DNA of 64,000 bases from CAVUXJ01 sp963814975 (GCA_963814975.1 CAWFFB010000030.1:186001-250000), one strand, 5' to 3'; counted from the first letter of the stretch, positions 44,036 to 53,398 are shown. Made by a program: numbers and translations. The notes: generated by a model from the sequence alone, not told the origin.

Positions 44036-45610
44036 TCACGATGCGGAGGAATGGAGCTGGTACCCCTTCGCCAAGGTGCGGAATGACTCCACGTCGGCGG
44101 CCTGACGCGGCGCGTCCCAGCCAAGTTCGCCACCCATCAGCCGTGCGACTTCGGGTGCCATGGCTTCCGCCGCACGTGCGTTGAGGAACAGCGCTCGCGT
44201 GCGGCGTGCCAGCACGTCTTCGACGGTGCGTGCCATTTCGTGACGAGCAGCCCAGACGACTTCAGCGCCGGTGTACGGCAGCTGCGCATGGAGTGGTGCC
44301 GCCAATGACGGTGTCGCGCGCATCAGATCCTGAATCGCGAGAGCGTCAGATCCGTACACGCCGAGCGCGCCAAATCGCTCGGCGTTGGAATGGAATCCAT
44401 GGACGTTGAGTGTGCGGGTCACACAGGGCCGTTCGGCCAACCGCGCGAAGTCGGCAGCCTGGTCGATGGTGTGCTCGGCCATGTTGCGGTACGTCGTCCA
44501 CTTGCCGCCGGTCGTCGTCAACAGACCAGAGGCATCGAAGTAAATCGTGTGATCGCGCGACAACGCGGCAGTCAGCTTGCTGTCGCCGCTCTTGACGAGC
44601 GGACGGATACCTACGAAGACACTCAGGACGTCGTCGCGAGTGGGTGGCTTGAGGAGATACCGACTGGCAGTCTCGAGGATGAAATCGATCTCCTCTGGCA
44701 GCGGTCGCGGCTCCAGCGTTGGTGTGTCAATCGGCGTGTCGGTCGTGCCGACGAGCGTGTGACCGTGCCACGGAATCGCGAACATCACGCGGCCGTCCGA
44801 GGTGTGGGGCACCATGATCGCCGACTCCGCCGACAGAAACGAGTGATGAAACACGAGATGGATGCCCTGGCTCGGCGCCATCAGCGCCGGGACGTCGGGT
44901 TCTGCCATCCGGCGAACCGAGTCTGAAAATGCGCCAGTCGCGTTGACGACGACGCGCGCCGCGATCGTCCACTGCTGTCCGGTCTCCTGATCGGCCGCGA
45001 CGAGCCCGTCGACGAAACCGTCTGGCCCCTTCGTAAGCGCGACCACGCGCACGTAGTTGATCAGCGTCGCGCCCTGATCGGCGGCGGTGCCCACAAGATT
45101 GATCAACAACCGCGTGTCGTCGAACTGGCCGTCGTAGTAGACGACGCCGCCGCGAAGACCCTCGGTCTTGATCGTGGGCAGGCGGGCCAACGTCTCTTCG
45201 CGCGTGAGGATCTCAGACGAGCCGAAGCCGTACTTGCCCGCGAGTGCGTTATAGATCTTGAGGCCCAGCCCGTAGAAGGGCGCCTCCCACCAGTCGTAGT
45301 TGGGGACGACGAACGCCAGGTTGCTCACCAGATGCGGAGCGTTCTGTCGAAGCAGACCCCGCTCCTTGAGCGCCTCCATCACCAGCGCGATGTTGCCTTG
45401 TTCGAGGTAACGAACACCGCCGTGCACGAGTTTGGTGCTTCGGCTCGACGTGCCCTTGCCGAAGTCGTGCTGTTCCAGGAGCAGGACGTCGTAACCGCGG
45501 CTCGCCGCGTCGACCGCGATGCCCACTCCCGTGGCACCGCCGCCGATGATGACGATGTCCCAGAGTTCGTGGCGCTGGTCGATCTTCGCGATCATGTCAG
45601 AGCGACGCAT
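44036..45610 (-). CDS. glpD: Glycerol-3-phosphate dehydrogenase (FAD, respiratory)
   Basis: 524 residues of the GlpD family: membrane-associated flavoprotein that oxidises sn-glycerol 3-phosphate to DHAP and passes electrons to quinone. It has the FAD motif IIGGGATGVGIAVDAASRG, FGKGTSSRSTKLVHGGVRYLE, VVVNATGAFSD, WHGHTLVGTTDT, GIRPLV and TTTGGKWTTYRNMAE (substrate/FAD contacts). The C-terminal helical domain is present. The start is ATG 45610, two bases after the glpK stop, hence glpK-glpD operon. An internal Met at codon 6 is a possible alternative. Confidence 0.95.
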   Translation of the reverse strand: MRRSDMIAKIDQRHELWDIVIIGGGATGVGIAVDAASRGYDVLLLEQHDFGKGTSSRSTKLVHGGVRYLEQGNIALVMEALKERGLLRQNAPHLVSNLAFVVPNYDWWEAPFYGLGLKIYNALAGKYGFGSSEILTREETLARLPTIKTEGLRGGVVYYDGQFDDTRLLINLVGTAADQGATLINYVRVVALTKGPDGFVDGLVAADQETGQQWTIAARVVVNATGAFSDSVRRMAEPDVPALMAPSQGIHLVFHHSFLSAESAIMVPHTSDGRVMFAIPWHGHTLVGTTDTPIDTPTLEPRPLPEEIDFILETASRYLLKPPTRDDVLSVFVGIRPLVKSGDSKLTAALSRDHTIYFDASGLLTTTGGKWTTYRNMAEHTIDQAADFARLAERPCVTRTLNVHGFHSNAERFGALGVYGSDALAIQDLMRATPSLAAPLHAQLPYTGAEVVWAARHEMARTVEDVLARRTRALFLNARAAEAMAPEVARLMGGELGWDAPRQAADVESFRTLAKGYQLHSSAS

Positions 45611-45612
45611 GA

Positions 45613-47127
45613 CTAGCGAGGCTCCGCTTCAGACTGACGAGCGTGGGCCCAGCCCTTCGAGCGGCCCAGCGCCTCGTGCCACTCCGCGCGGCGCGCCGCC
45701 GAGTGCGACGGGGGGTGTGACGGCTCGAAGCGCCGGTCGATACGCCAATGATGCGCGAGTGTGTCCATCGAGTCCCAGAAGCCGACCGCCAGCCCCGCCA
45801 GGTACGCCGCCCCGAGGGCGGTTGTCTCTGTCACTCGAGGACGCACGACCGTGACGCCAAGCAGGTCGGCCTGAAACTGCAGCAGACCGTCGTTGGCGGC
45901 GGCCCCGCCGTCGACGCGCAACTCGGTCAGATCGATTCCGGCGTCGTCTTTCACCGCGGACAACAGGTCAACGACCTGGAACGCGATGCTTTCGACGGCC
46001 GCCCTCGCAATATGCCCGGCCGTGGTACCTCGCGTGATCCCCACGATGATGCCGCGTGCGTAGGGATCCCAGTGCGGCGCACCCAGGCCCGCAAAGGCGG
46101 GCACGAGGTATACGCCACCGTTGTCGGGCACGGACGTGGCGAGTGCCCCGACGTCAGAAGACCTGGCGATGAGACCGAGCCCGTCTCGCAGCCACTGGAC
46201 CACGGCGCCGCCGATGAAGACGCTGCCTTCGAGCGCATACACCGTCTTGCCGCCGATCTGCCAGGCGACCGTTGAGAGCAACCGGTTGCGCGACACGGCC
46301 GGCCGCTCGCCGGTATTCTGCAATAGAAAACAGCCGGTGCCATAGGTGTTCTTCGTCATCCCGGGAGATAGACACATCTGACCGAACAGCGCGGCCTGCT
46401 GATCGCCGGCGATGCCGGCAATGGGGACGTCGCCGACGCCGAGCGTCGTGGAGACGCGACCGTAGACCGCGCTGGACGGGCGGACCTCTGGCAACATGCT
46501 CGCCGGGACGCGCAGCACCTTCAGCAGATCTTCGTCCCATTGCAGTGTGTTGATGTTGAACAGCATCGTGCGCGACGCGTTGCTGACGTCGGTGATGTGG
46601 GTCGAATCACTCGTGAGCTGCCACACCAGCCAGCTGTCGATGGTCCCGAACGCCAGCTTCCCGGCCTCCGCTCTTGCGCGCGCGCCCGGGACGTTGTCGA
46701 GAATCCACGCGACCTTGCTGCCTGAAAAATACGCGTCGATCACGAGCCCGGTGCGCTCGCGGATGAAGTCTTCGTGGCCGTCGCGTTTCAGGCGATCGCA
46801 GAAGTCCGCCGTGCGGCGATCCTGCCAGACGATCGCGTTGTAGACGGGAACTCCGGTGTCTCTATCCCACACGACCGTCGTCTCGCGCTGGTTGGTAATG
46901 CCAATCGCCGCGATATCCCGAGGGCGCAGGTGCGCCCTGCCGAGCGCCTCCGTGACGACGGCGATCTGGGTGGCCCAGATCTCTCCGGGATCGTGCTCAA
47001 CCCAGCCCGGACGCGGAAAGATCTGTTGAAACTCCCGCTGACCGACGGCGACGATGGCGGCGTCGTGATCGAAGATGATGGCGCGCGAGCTCGTCGTGCC
47101 CTGATCGAGGGCGAGGATGTATGGCAC
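45613..47127 (-). CDS. glpK: Glycerol kinase
   Basis: 504 residues, full length for GlpK. ATP-dependent phosphorylation of glycerol in the cytoplasm. Signatures: LALDQGTTSSRAIIFD (phosphate-1), GITNQRETTVVWD, WQDRRTADFC, SGSKVAWILDN, TIDSWLVWQL, GIAGDQQAALFGQ, GGAVVQWLRDGL and LRVDGGAAANDGLLQFQAD (adenosine motif). It begins at ATG 47127 and is followed after two bases by glpD. It is divergent from glpF with 68 bp between the starts, a compact regulon with the promoter region shared. Confidence 0.96.
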   Translation of the reverse strand: MPYILALDQGTTSSRAIIFDHDAAIVAVGQREFQQIFPRPGWVEHDPGEIWATQIAVVTEALGRAHLRPRDIAAIGITNQRETTVVWDRDTGVPVYNAIVWQDRRTADFCDRLKRDGHEDFIRERTGLVIDAYFSGSKVAWILDNVPGARARAEAGKLAFGTIDSWLVWQLTSDSTHITDVSNASRTMLFNINTLQWDEDLLKVLRVPASMLPEVRPSSAVYGRVSTTLGVGDVPIAGIAGDQQAALFGQMCLSPGMTKNTYGTGCFLLQNTGERPAVSRNRLLSTVAWQIGGKTVYALEGSVFIGGAVVQWLRDGLGLIARSSDVGALATSVPDNGGVYLVPAFAGLGAPHWDPYARGIIVGITRGTTAGHIARAAVESIAFQVVDLLSAVKDDAGIDLTELRVDGGAAANDGLLQFQADLLGVTVVRPRVTETTALGAAYLAGLAVGFWDSMDTLAHHWRIDRRFEPSHPPSHSAARRAEWHEALGRSKGWAHARQSEAEPR

Positions 47128-47195
47128 TATTCAGCCTCCGAAAGCGACACCGACACAGTGGGCGAGGTCGGCATTCTACTGGAGTCATTGCCACC
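47128..47195. promoter_or_regulatory. Divergent glpK/glpF promoter region
   Basis: 68 bp between the two start codons; must hold both promoters or be read from one bidirectional control site. GGAGTCATTGCCACC before the glpF ATG gives a weak, distant ribosome binding site (GGAG 11 bases upstream). No GlpR-like palindrome stands out. Confidence 0.5.
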
Positions 47196-47945
47196 ATGAC
47201 GAACTACACCGCTGAAGCGTTTGGGACCGCGATGCTCATCCTGTTGGGCGACGGCGTGGTGGCCAACGTGCTGCTCGCGCGATCGAAGGGCGAGGGCAGT
47301 GGATGGATCGTCATCACGTTTGGCTGGGGCGTTGCGGTGATGGTCGCCGTGTACGCCGTCGGACGCCTGAGCGGCGCACATCTGAATCCCGCCGTAACAG
47401 TGGCACTGGCCTCGATCGGCGCCTTTCAGTGGTCCGACGTTCCCGGCTACGTCGCGGCACAGATGGTTGGCGCCGTCGTCGGCGCCGTGCTGGTGTGGCT
47501 GGTGTACCTACCGCATTGGCCGGTCACGCAGGACGCGACCCTGAAGCTCGCGGTGTTCTGCACCGGGCCGGCGATCCGCAAGCCGGCCGCGAATCTCGTG
47601 GCAGAGACCATTGCCACTGCCGCATTCGTATTCGCCATACTCGCGATCGCCGCCAACGCACAGGCGCTTGCCAAGCCCGGAGACATCGATTTGTCCGTTG
47701 TCTTCAGCAGCGGGCTGCAGCCGCTGCTTGTCGGAGGTCTGGTGCTGGGTGTTGGATTGTCGCTCGGCGGCCCGACCGGTTATGCCATCAACCCGGCAAG
47801 AGATCTGGGGCCCCGCATCGCGCACTTCGTGCTGCCGATTCCCGGCAAGCGGGATTCAGACTGGGGCTACGCGTGGATTCCGATCGTCGGCCCGATCGTT
47901 GGTGGCGTGATCGGCGCTCAGCTGTTCAAAGGGGTTGGATTCTAA
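47196..47945 (+). CDS. glpF: Glycerol facilitator (aquaglyceroporin)
   Basis: 249 residues, six TM helices and two half-helices with NPA boxes: SGAHLNPAVTVA and GYAINPARDLGPR. The second box ends in RD, the Asp typical of glycerol-conducting GlpF rather than water-only channels. The start is ATG 47196; the frame is open from 47121, but that part overlaps glpK on the opposite strand. It supplies glycerol to GlpK and GlpD encoded on the other side. Confidence 0.93.
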   Translation: MTNYTAEAFGTAMLILLGDGVVANVLLARSKGEGSGWIVITFGWGVAVMVAVYAVGRLSGAHLNPAVTVALASIGAFQWSDVPGYVAAQMVGAVVGAVLVWLVYLPHWPVTQDATLKLAVFCTGPAIRKPAANLVAETIATAAFVFAILAIAANAQALAKPGDIDLSVVFSSGLQPLLVGGLVLGVGLSLGGPTGYAINPARDLGPRIAHFVLPIPGKRDSDWGYAWIPIVGPIVGGVIGAQLFKGVGF

Positions 47946-47954
47946 CGCGAGGTC

Positions 47955-48087
47955 TCAGAACGTGACACGAACTCCCCACTGAACCTGCCGCGCATCGTAC
48001 GCAGTGGTGCGAACCGGGAACACGGGCGCATTCATCGGAACGGCCGCACCCGCCGGGTTGCCAAATGGCGGCCGCCTCAGGAGGGCA
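47955..48087 (-). pseudogene. C-terminal remnant of an outer-membrane TonB-dependent receptor
   Basis: Minus-strand frame ending at TGA (47957-47955): RRPPFGNPAGAAVP, then VFPVRTTAYDARQVQWGVRVTF-stop. A last beta strand ending in aromatic Phe, preceded by (A)RQ(V/M)Q, is the usual end of acidobacterial carboxypeptidase-regulatory-like TonB-dependent receptors. Only about 44 codons remain, upstream of which the sequence is unrelated. It could be the opposite end of a receptor like the one whose N-terminus is at 17130-17271, but the two are 30 kb apart and probably independent. Confidence 0.5.
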
Positions 48088-48138
48088 GCGTAGATCGCGA
48101 TTCGCCTCAGCAGACAGCGCCATTCTGAGGGACGTGCA

Positions 48139-48732
48139 ATGCCGGACGTCCTGCCTCACAATATGGACATGATGAACATGTCACGGCTTTCCCGTCGTCC
48201 ACAGGTGGGATACCCCTTCGCCTCGGCGCTTGTCCTGGGGCTGGCAATGGTCGCCACGGGGGTGTCCGGCCCCGGCGGCGTCGATGGCATCGTCTCGGCT
48301 CAGACGCTGAACCCGTGCGCACTGCTCACGACCGACGAGATTCAGCCACTCGCAGGGAAGGCGAGCGTCAGCGATGGTGTCTCGAGCTCACTCCCGTCCT
48401 TCGGCTACGTGAACTGTCGATATACGTGGGGTGTCGGCACCGGCCGCTTCAAACTCGATGTTATCGTCTACGACGCGTCCGGGAGGTTTCCCGGAATGAG
48501 TCCAGACCAGATCAAGCCGCGGCTCCTGGAGTCAGTCAAACCGGGAACGGCGGAGGCGGTCATCTCGGACGTGGGCGAAGCCGCGGTGTTCAAGTCCGAC
48601 TCGCCCTACTATGCCACTGCGACCGCGCTCCTGAAAGGCCGCATTCTGGAGGTGCACCTCGACGGCTTAGTCGCGCGCGAGGAGAAGGATCAAGCAATTG
48701 CGCTGCTGAAGTCGGCTGCGTCGCGGCTCTAG
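48139..48732 (+). CDS. Secreted protein with NPCALLT-type domain
   Basis: 197 residues from ATG 48139 (or from a Met around codons 9-14, MDMMNMSRL). N-terminal TM/signal segment FASALVLGLAMVATG. Mature part begins QTLNPCALLTTDEIQPLAG, then VNCRYTWGVGTGRFKLDVIVYD, IKPRLLESVKPGT, AVISDVGEAAVF, YYATATALLKGRILEVHL. The PC(A)LLT...E opening and the second Cys strand are those of small secreted/lipoprotein domains of the DUF3558 kind. Two cysteines likely form a disulfide. Function unknown. Confidence 0.6.
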   Translation: MPDVLPHNMDMMNMSRLSRRPQVGYPFASALVLGLAMVATGVSGPGGVDGIVSAQTLNPCALLTTDEIQPLAGKASVSDGVSSSLPSFGYVNCRYTWGVGTGRFKLDVIVYDASGRFPGMSPDQIKPRLLESVKPGTAEAVISDVGEAAVFKSDSPYYATATALLKGRILEVHLDGLVAREEKDQAIALLKSAASRL

Positions 48733-49205
48733 CCAACCTCGCTCCGGTTCCCGGATGGACGTCACCCTGACACCGGTCGTGTTCAGGAGCGTCCCGGCGG
48801 CACCGGCGCTCTTCGCCACGCGAGAGGACCAGCGAATGGTCTGCGAGACCGATCGATCACCGCTTGGCAGTCGATGGGGCACGACCACAGCGAGCGTGCC
48901 GTGCGGTGTGCTGTTGCGAAACGGGGAGCGTGGAGATGGTGTACCAGAACATCACCGTTGGAACCCATTGATTAGCTGGCTGCGTCGTCTCGCCGAACTT
49001 CTCAAGGCCGCTTGAGGGGATCACAATGGCCGCGGTGATGTTTCGACGAACCGGGTTGAACGAGCAGGCTTGCAAAGCGATTGCGGCGACGCTCGCCGAG
49101 CGACACCGAATCACCTCGTTGTGCATACGGTTCAACAAGTTGCCGCCACAGAGTGAGCAGCAGTGACTGACGACGAGGCTGCTTCGCGCGACTGAAGGGT
49201 GAACT
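48733..49205. other. Intergenic stretch carrying repeat R2
   Basis: 473 bp. An open frame from 48755 to 49015 exists but only its last part (from 48934) resembles anything: it is copy B of repeat R2. 49016-49205 holds no recognised element apart from the region before the DUF3300 gene. Confidence 0.45.
48934..49015 (+). repeat. Interspersed repeat R2, copy B
   Basis: About 82 bp beginning ATGGTGTACCAG and ending in a TGA. It aligns with 57587-57667 (copy A): same ATGGTG start, CACC..GTT, GAACCCATTG and AGCTGGCTGCG blocks. A one-base deletion near 48953 shifts the frame, after which NPLISWLRRLAELLKAA-stop parallels NPLLSWLRQLDALRRAA-stop of copy A. Confidence 0.7.
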
Positions 49206-50408
49206 ATGACCACACGCTTGATTGCCGCAACCGTCGTATTGTTCGTGGCGTGCGGTCCGCCGGGGGACCAGATCACCGCGGGCGCCCAGGCCTCACAGGC
49301 CTCACCGCTACCGACAGGCACGCTGGACCAATTGCTCGCTCCGATTGCGCTCTACCCAGACCAACTGCTCGCGCAGATACTGATGAGCGCGACCGACCCC
49401 ACGAAGATCACGGAGCTCGACACGTGGCTGAAGGCCAACCAGAAGCTGACAGGCACGCCGCTTCAGGACGCCGCAGTCAAGGCCGGGTTCGATGCGAGCT
49501 TCGTGGCGTTAGTGCTTTTCCCTCAAGTCGTGGCGAAGATGGCGGACCAGATCGCGTGGACGAGGGTCCTGGGGCAAGCGTTCACGTCCGATCGAAGCGC
49601 GGTTTTTGCCAGCATCCAGAAATTGAGGCTGCAGGCGAAGAACGTCGGGACGCTGAAAAGCTCGCCCCAGCAGGAGGTCGAAACCAAGACCACGTCATCT
49701 GGCCAGGAAGTGATCGTCATCGAGCCCACCAATCCGCAGATCGTCTATGTCCCGCAATACAACACCGAGGTGGTGTACACCCAGCCTCCGACGACCGTGG
49801 TCGTCCAGGAAGACAATGACGCTGGCGTGGCGGTCGCGGCCGGCCTCATCGGCTTCACTGCCGGGATCGCGATTGGCGCGGCGATGGACAACAACTACTA
49901 CTACGGTCCATACGGATGGCGCGGCGGCGGCTACATGTACAACGACGCCTGGGACGACTACTACGACGCGCGCGAAGACGCCCGCGAGGACTGGCAGGAC
50001 CACCGCGAGGACCTCGCCGAGGATCGCGGCGATCGTGCGGAGAACCGATCGGAACAGCGGACCGAGCGCGCTGGCGCGACCCAGGAGCAGCGCACGGACC
50101 GTCAACAGACGCGGCAGGAAAATCGGCCCGAGTCGCAGGCGCAACGAACGGAGCGCAGCACGCAGGCACGAGACGCTTCGACCCGGAGCGCGACGTCACA
50201 GGCACAACCTTCCGGTCGTACAGGAAGTACCGAAGCCCGCGGTTACGGCGATGGAAGCCGAAGCCAGGCAGCGACTCGACGGAGCAGCGGCAGCTCGGAC
50301 GCGTTCTCGGGATATTCGAGCGGACAATCACAACGCGCGTCCAGTGCTCGTGGACAACAGAGCCGAGGCAGCTCGCGCGGTGGCGGTGGCGGTGGCCGCC
50401 GCCGGTAG
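49206..50408 (+). CDS. DUF3300 secreted/lipoprotein
   Basis: 400 residues. N-terminal signal (LIAATVVLFVACGPPGDQ; the C in VACG could be a lipobox). Residues ~38-205 are the DUF3300 domain: LDQLLAPIALYPDQLLAQILM, DAAVKAGFDASFVALVLFPQV, VIVIEPTNPQIVYVPQYN, TEVVYT. Then a Gly/Ala helix (GLIGFTAGIAIGAAMD), YYYGPYGWRGGGYMYND, and a long Arg/Glu/Gln-rich low-complexity tail ending GGGGGGRRR. Seen widely in acidobacteria and proteobacteria, usually next to DUF2950 as here (24 bases to the next gene). No known activity; envelope or matrix location is likely. Confidence 0.85.
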   Translation: MTTRLIAATVVLFVACGPPGDQITAGAQASQASPLPTGTLDQLLAPIALYPDQLLAQILMSATDPTKITELDTWLKANQKLTGTPLQDAAVKAGFDASFVALVLFPQVVAKMADQIAWTRVLGQAFTSDRSAVFASIQKLRLQAKNVGTLKSSPQQEVETKTTSSGQEVIVIEPTNPQIVYVPQYNTEVVYTQPPTTVVVQEDNDAGVAVAAGLIGFTAGIAIGAAMDNNYYYGPYGWRGGGYMYNDAWDDYYDAREDAREDWQDHREDLAEDRGDRAENRSEQRTERAGATQEQRTDRQQTRQENRPESQAQRTERSTQARDASTRSATSQAQPSGRTGSTEARGYGDGSRSQAATRRSSGSSDAFSGYSSGQSQRASSARGQQSRGSSRGGGGGGRRR

Positions 50409-50432
50409 GCGCTTCGGAAGAGGTCGACACAC

Positions 50433-51416
50433 ATGACCAGCACGATCCGTATGAATCGATCGAGTAACGATCTCGTACCCCTGCGCCGCAGCCTCAGCGC
50501 TCGAGTGTTCGCGTGTGCGTGGCTGGCGCTTCTGGCATCATCGGCGACCGCCGCGGGACAGACCGCGACGCCCCGCACGTTTGCCACGCCTGAAGACGCC
50601 GTCAAGGCGCTCGTCGACACGGTCAAGACCGGGAACGTCGACGCGCTGCTGGCGTTCTTCGGTCCCGAAGGGCGGGAGCTGGCCGCGTCATCCGATCCCG
50701 CGACCGCTCGTATGAACCGCCAGGTGTTCACTGTCGCGGCGAGCGAGCAGTGGCATCTCGAGGATGGGACGCCCGATCGAAAGACGCTCGTCATCGGCAA
50801 CGAGGAGTGGCCCTTCCCGGTGCCGCTCGTCAAAGGGGCGGACGGATGGCGATTTGACACAGCCGCCGGCAAGGAAGAAGTACTGGCGCGGCGGATCGGA
50901 CAGAACGAGCTGGGAGCGATCGCGACTTCCCGTGCCTACGTCACCGCGCAGCGGCGCTACGCGCAACAGGGACACGACGGCAAGCCCGCAGGCGTGCACG
51001 CGACGAAGTTGAAGAGTGATCCCGGCAAAGAGAACGGCCTGTACTGGCCGACCGCGCTCGGCCAGAAGCGGAGTCCACTTGGTGACCTGGTGGCACAGGC
51101 AGCGGAGGAAGGACGTAAGCTCGGCGGCGAGGATCGCCCCCAGCCCACGGGCTTTCATGGTTACTATTTCAAGATCCTGACCCGCCAGGGAGCCGCAGTA
51201 CCGGGTGGAGCCAGGAGCTATATCGTCAAGGGCGAGATGTCTGGAGGGTTCGCACTTGTCGCCTGGCCAGCTCAGTACGATGCGACCGGGATCATGACGT
51301 TCATCGTCAATCAGGACGGAATCGTGCGGGAACGAGATCTGGGCCCTCAAACGGACGCCATAGCTCGAAAGATGACGGTCTACAATCCGGACGCATCCTG
51401 GCGACAGGTCCAGTGA
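50433..51416 (+). CDS. DUF2950 secreted protein
   Basis: 327 residues. Signal peptide VFACAWLALLASSATAAGQ. The DUF2950 domain covers nearly the whole mature protein: FATPEDAVKALVDTVKTGN, LLAFFGPEGRELAAS, VIGNEEWPFPVPLVK, WRFDTAAGKEEVLARRIG, GYYFKILTRQGAAVPGGA, FALVAWPAQYDATGIMTFIVN. Pairs with the DUF3300 gene just upstream; the two are presumed to act together outside the cytoplasm. The reaction or role is unknown. Confidence 0.88.
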   Translation: MTSTIRMNRSSNDLVPLRRSLSARVFACAWLALLASSATAAGQTATPRTFATPEDAVKALVDTVKTGNVDALLAFFGPEGRELAASSDPATARMNRQVFTVAASEQWHLEDGTPDRKTLVIGNEEWPFPVPLVKGADGWRFDTAAGKEEVLARRIGQNELGAIATSRAYVTAQRRYAQQGHDGKPAGVHATKLKSDPGKENGLYWPTALGQKRSPLGDLVAQAAEEGRKLGGEDRPQPTGFHGYYFKILTRQGAAVPGGARSYIVKGEMSGGFALVAWPAQYDATGIMTFIVNQDGIVRERDLGPQTDAIARKMTVYNPDASWRQVQ

Positions 51417-51747
51417 TTCGTGCCCGTCTCCGTTTCAGATCAATACGAGAGTGTGGTTGCCGGAACTGTTTTTGGGGTGTCGGCCGGCAGCCACAGTGGA
51501 CGACATTCCAGATGCCGAACCAAATCGTCTGGCTGAGCAAGGGGTTCGATTGGATCTGGACGCTGAGCGTCTGACTGACAGCTCCCGCCGGAGCTTGGCG
51601 GAGGCGGGAAGCCGTTCGCAGACAGGATCGTGGGCCCGCCTACGCGTCGCTTCCGCAGTTGCGCTTCGCGTTACTGGCGCGACCAGTCGCGACGCTATGG
51701 CGCGGCGTCCTTCGCGCGTGAGCGACTCGCTTGTTTACCGAGCCGAA

Positions 51748-51764
51748 GCTCGCCATAGGCGAGC
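51748..51764. repeat. Palindromic hairpin next to R2 copy C
   Basis: GCTCGCC-ATA-GGCGAGC is a perfect 7-bp stem with a 3-base loop, flanked by GAA and GAAGG. It sits 6 bases before the ATGGTG of repeat R2 copy C, so it may belong to the same unit. It has no T tail. Confidence 0.6.
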
Positions 51765-51769
51765 GAAGG

Positions 51770-51832
51770 ATGGTGGACCAGAACAGCGCCAGTTGGAACC
51801 ACATCTGCATCTGGCTGGGAGAGATTGACGCC
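51770..51832 (+). repeat. Interspersed repeat R2, copy C
   Basis: Starts ATGGTGGACCAGA, as copy A (57587). In frame: MVDQNSASWNHICIWLGEID, then AIRSLP. The C-terminal stop of the other copies is not kept; the frame runs on. Confidence 0.6.
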
Positions 51833-51925
51833 ATTCGGAGCCTGCCTTGGGCGTGTCCCGCAGTGACTGCTTCAGCGAGACAGGGCTCAGCCAGATCTGA
51901 ACGCGATCGGACGCGCCCCTTCTCA

Positions 51926-53398
51926 CTATCTTTGCACGACGGCGAGGGCATAAGGCTCGTGCCCCAGACCTGTCACCGTGGCGACGACGCTGCGCGACCG
52001 AAGGTCGATCACGTAGAGGTGGCCGAGCTCCTGCGAGAACGGCGGCGACGAGGGTCCGCCGCTGATCACCGCATACCGACCGTCGGACGTGATCGCGGAG
52101 CCCCGCGGGCGCGCTGGCTGGCCGTCGGGTCGGACGAGGGGGATGCGTGCGACTTCCGCGTCAGGACTGCCGGCGAGCGCCCGCTCGATGTCCACGATCG
52201 ACACGTTGTTCGAACGCACGTTCGGGACGATCACTTCCCGGCCGTCGGGTGTGACGGAGGGGATCAGTGGATGGGTCTGTGCCGAGGGATCGTCGGTGCC
52301 GACGAGGACGCGGGCAACTTCGGCGCGGCCCGCGCCGACGCTCGCCCGGTCGACGTCAATCACAGAGATCGAATTGCCCGCGGATCCATCCCGCTGACTC
52401 CCGCCGTTCGCCACGATGATGTGTCTCCTGTTGGGAGTCGCGGTAATGCCCCACGGGCCGACCTGCGTCGCGATGCGACCGATCTCCGCACGAGCGTCCC
52501 CTCGTAGCGCACGGCCGAGGTCAATCACGGACACGTCGTTCGTGCCGCCGTTTGCGGAGAAGAGATAGTCGCTTCCATCGGCGGCCCGGCCCACCGCCAA
52601 CCCATTGGGGTTCGGGAAGCACCCAAAGCCCTGACCCGGGGCTTGCACGGCCAGGTTCCGCGGTGGCCCGTACGGCGGGACGTAGGGCACCGGGTAGTCG
52701 GGACACGGAAACCCGGGCGAGCCCAGCGCGAGCTCTACGGTGCCGCGGAGGCTGCCGGTCCGTCGGTCGACGAACGCGATGCGATTACCGCCGTCCTCTG
52801 TCAGGTGGTTTTCGGCATTGGCGATGACCAGCATCTCAGGCAGGAGCACGATGCCGAGCGCCCCGAAGCCGCCGGAGTCCATGTGTCGCCGAAGTGCGTT
52901 TGCGGTGCCGTCGTTCCGTGGGGCCAGGAGGTCGTCGACCTCGAGTACCGCGATCTGTCCGCGCCCACCGTGCTGGCGAAACGCCGCGTTGTCGATGGCG
53001 CCATGATGATTCACCACGTAGACGGTGCGGCTGTCCTCGCTCACCACGAGATTGGCCGGATCGCCGAGCAAACGCCCGTCCGATGCCTCCGTCGCCACTT
53101 TGCTGCGACCGAGGATCGCCTTGGATGTGCGGTCGTTCGCTGGATCGAGAGCGGCATCGAGCGAGATGATGTACAAGTACGGGAGTCGGCGCCCCGTCGC
53201 GAGGATGTACCGACGCTGGCCCACCGCCTCCTGTGCGTCGATCGCCGTCCCGAGAAGGGCCGTCACCTCGAGTGTGAGATATATGAGGGACGCTAGCGCG
53301 GAGGGCATGGTCAACGAGTCGAGAAGCGCCCGGGCGGCTCTCAGCATCGAGGATGCCGGCGCTACGGGCGCGAGGCCGAGCGTGGCGGTTCGTCGCAT
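51926..53398 (-). CDS. Secreted YncE/YVTN-like beta-propeller protein
   Basis: 490 residues. A hydrophobic segment near residues ~31-52 (SALASLIYLTLEVTALLG) serves as signal or anchor, so the true start may be the Met at residue 31. Seven-blade-type propeller repeats: RRYILATGRRLPYLYIISLD, SRTVYVVNHHG, LPEMLVIANAENH, GSDYLFSANGGTNDVSVIDL, NRRHIIVANGGSQ, NSISVIDVD, GREVIVPNVRSNNVSIVDIE, GRYAVISGG, GHLYVIDLRSRSVVATV. Similar proteins are extracytoplasmic binding proteins. ATG 53398; an internal RVPI-like start is not excluded. Ligand unknown. Confidence 0.75.
   Translation of the reverse strand: MRRTATLGLAPVAPASSMLRAARALLDSLTMPSALASLIYLTLEVTALLGTAIDAQEAVGQRRYILATGRRLPYLYIISLDAALDPANDRTSKAILGRSKVATEASDGRLLGDPANLVVSEDSRTVYVVNHHGAIDNAAFRQHGGRGQIAVLEVDDLLAPRNDGTANALRRHMDSGGFGALGIVLLPEMLVIANAENHLTEDGGNRIAFVDRRTGSLRGTVELALGSPGFPCPDYPVPYVPPYGPPRNLAVQAPGQGFGCFPNPNGLAVGRAADGSDYLFSANGGTNDVSVIDLGRALRGDARAEIGRIATQVGPWGITATPNRRHIIVANGGSQRDGSAGNSISVIDVDRASVGAGRAEVARVLVGTDDPSAQTHPLIPSVTPDGREVIVPNVRSNNVSIVDIERALAGSPDAEVARIPLVRPDGQPARPRGSAITSDGRYAVISGGPSSPPFSQELGHLYVIDLRSRSVVATVTGLGHEPYALAVVQR

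Larger units (their letters stand above)
51417..51925. other. Intergenic stretch with hairpin and repeat R2
   Basis: 509 bp between DUF2950 and a convergent propeller gene. It holds a 7-bp perfect stem (51748-51764), repeat R2 copy C (51770-51832), and a 20-codon ORF at 51512-51574 (MPNQIVWLSKGFDWIWTLSV) without known relatives. No other gene recognised. Confidence 0.45.

Noticed and set aside
49960..50408. Low-complexity Arg/Glu/Gln tail of the DUF3300 protein as a separate repeat element
   Set aside because: It is continuous with the DUF3300 frame, and such tails are usual in the family.
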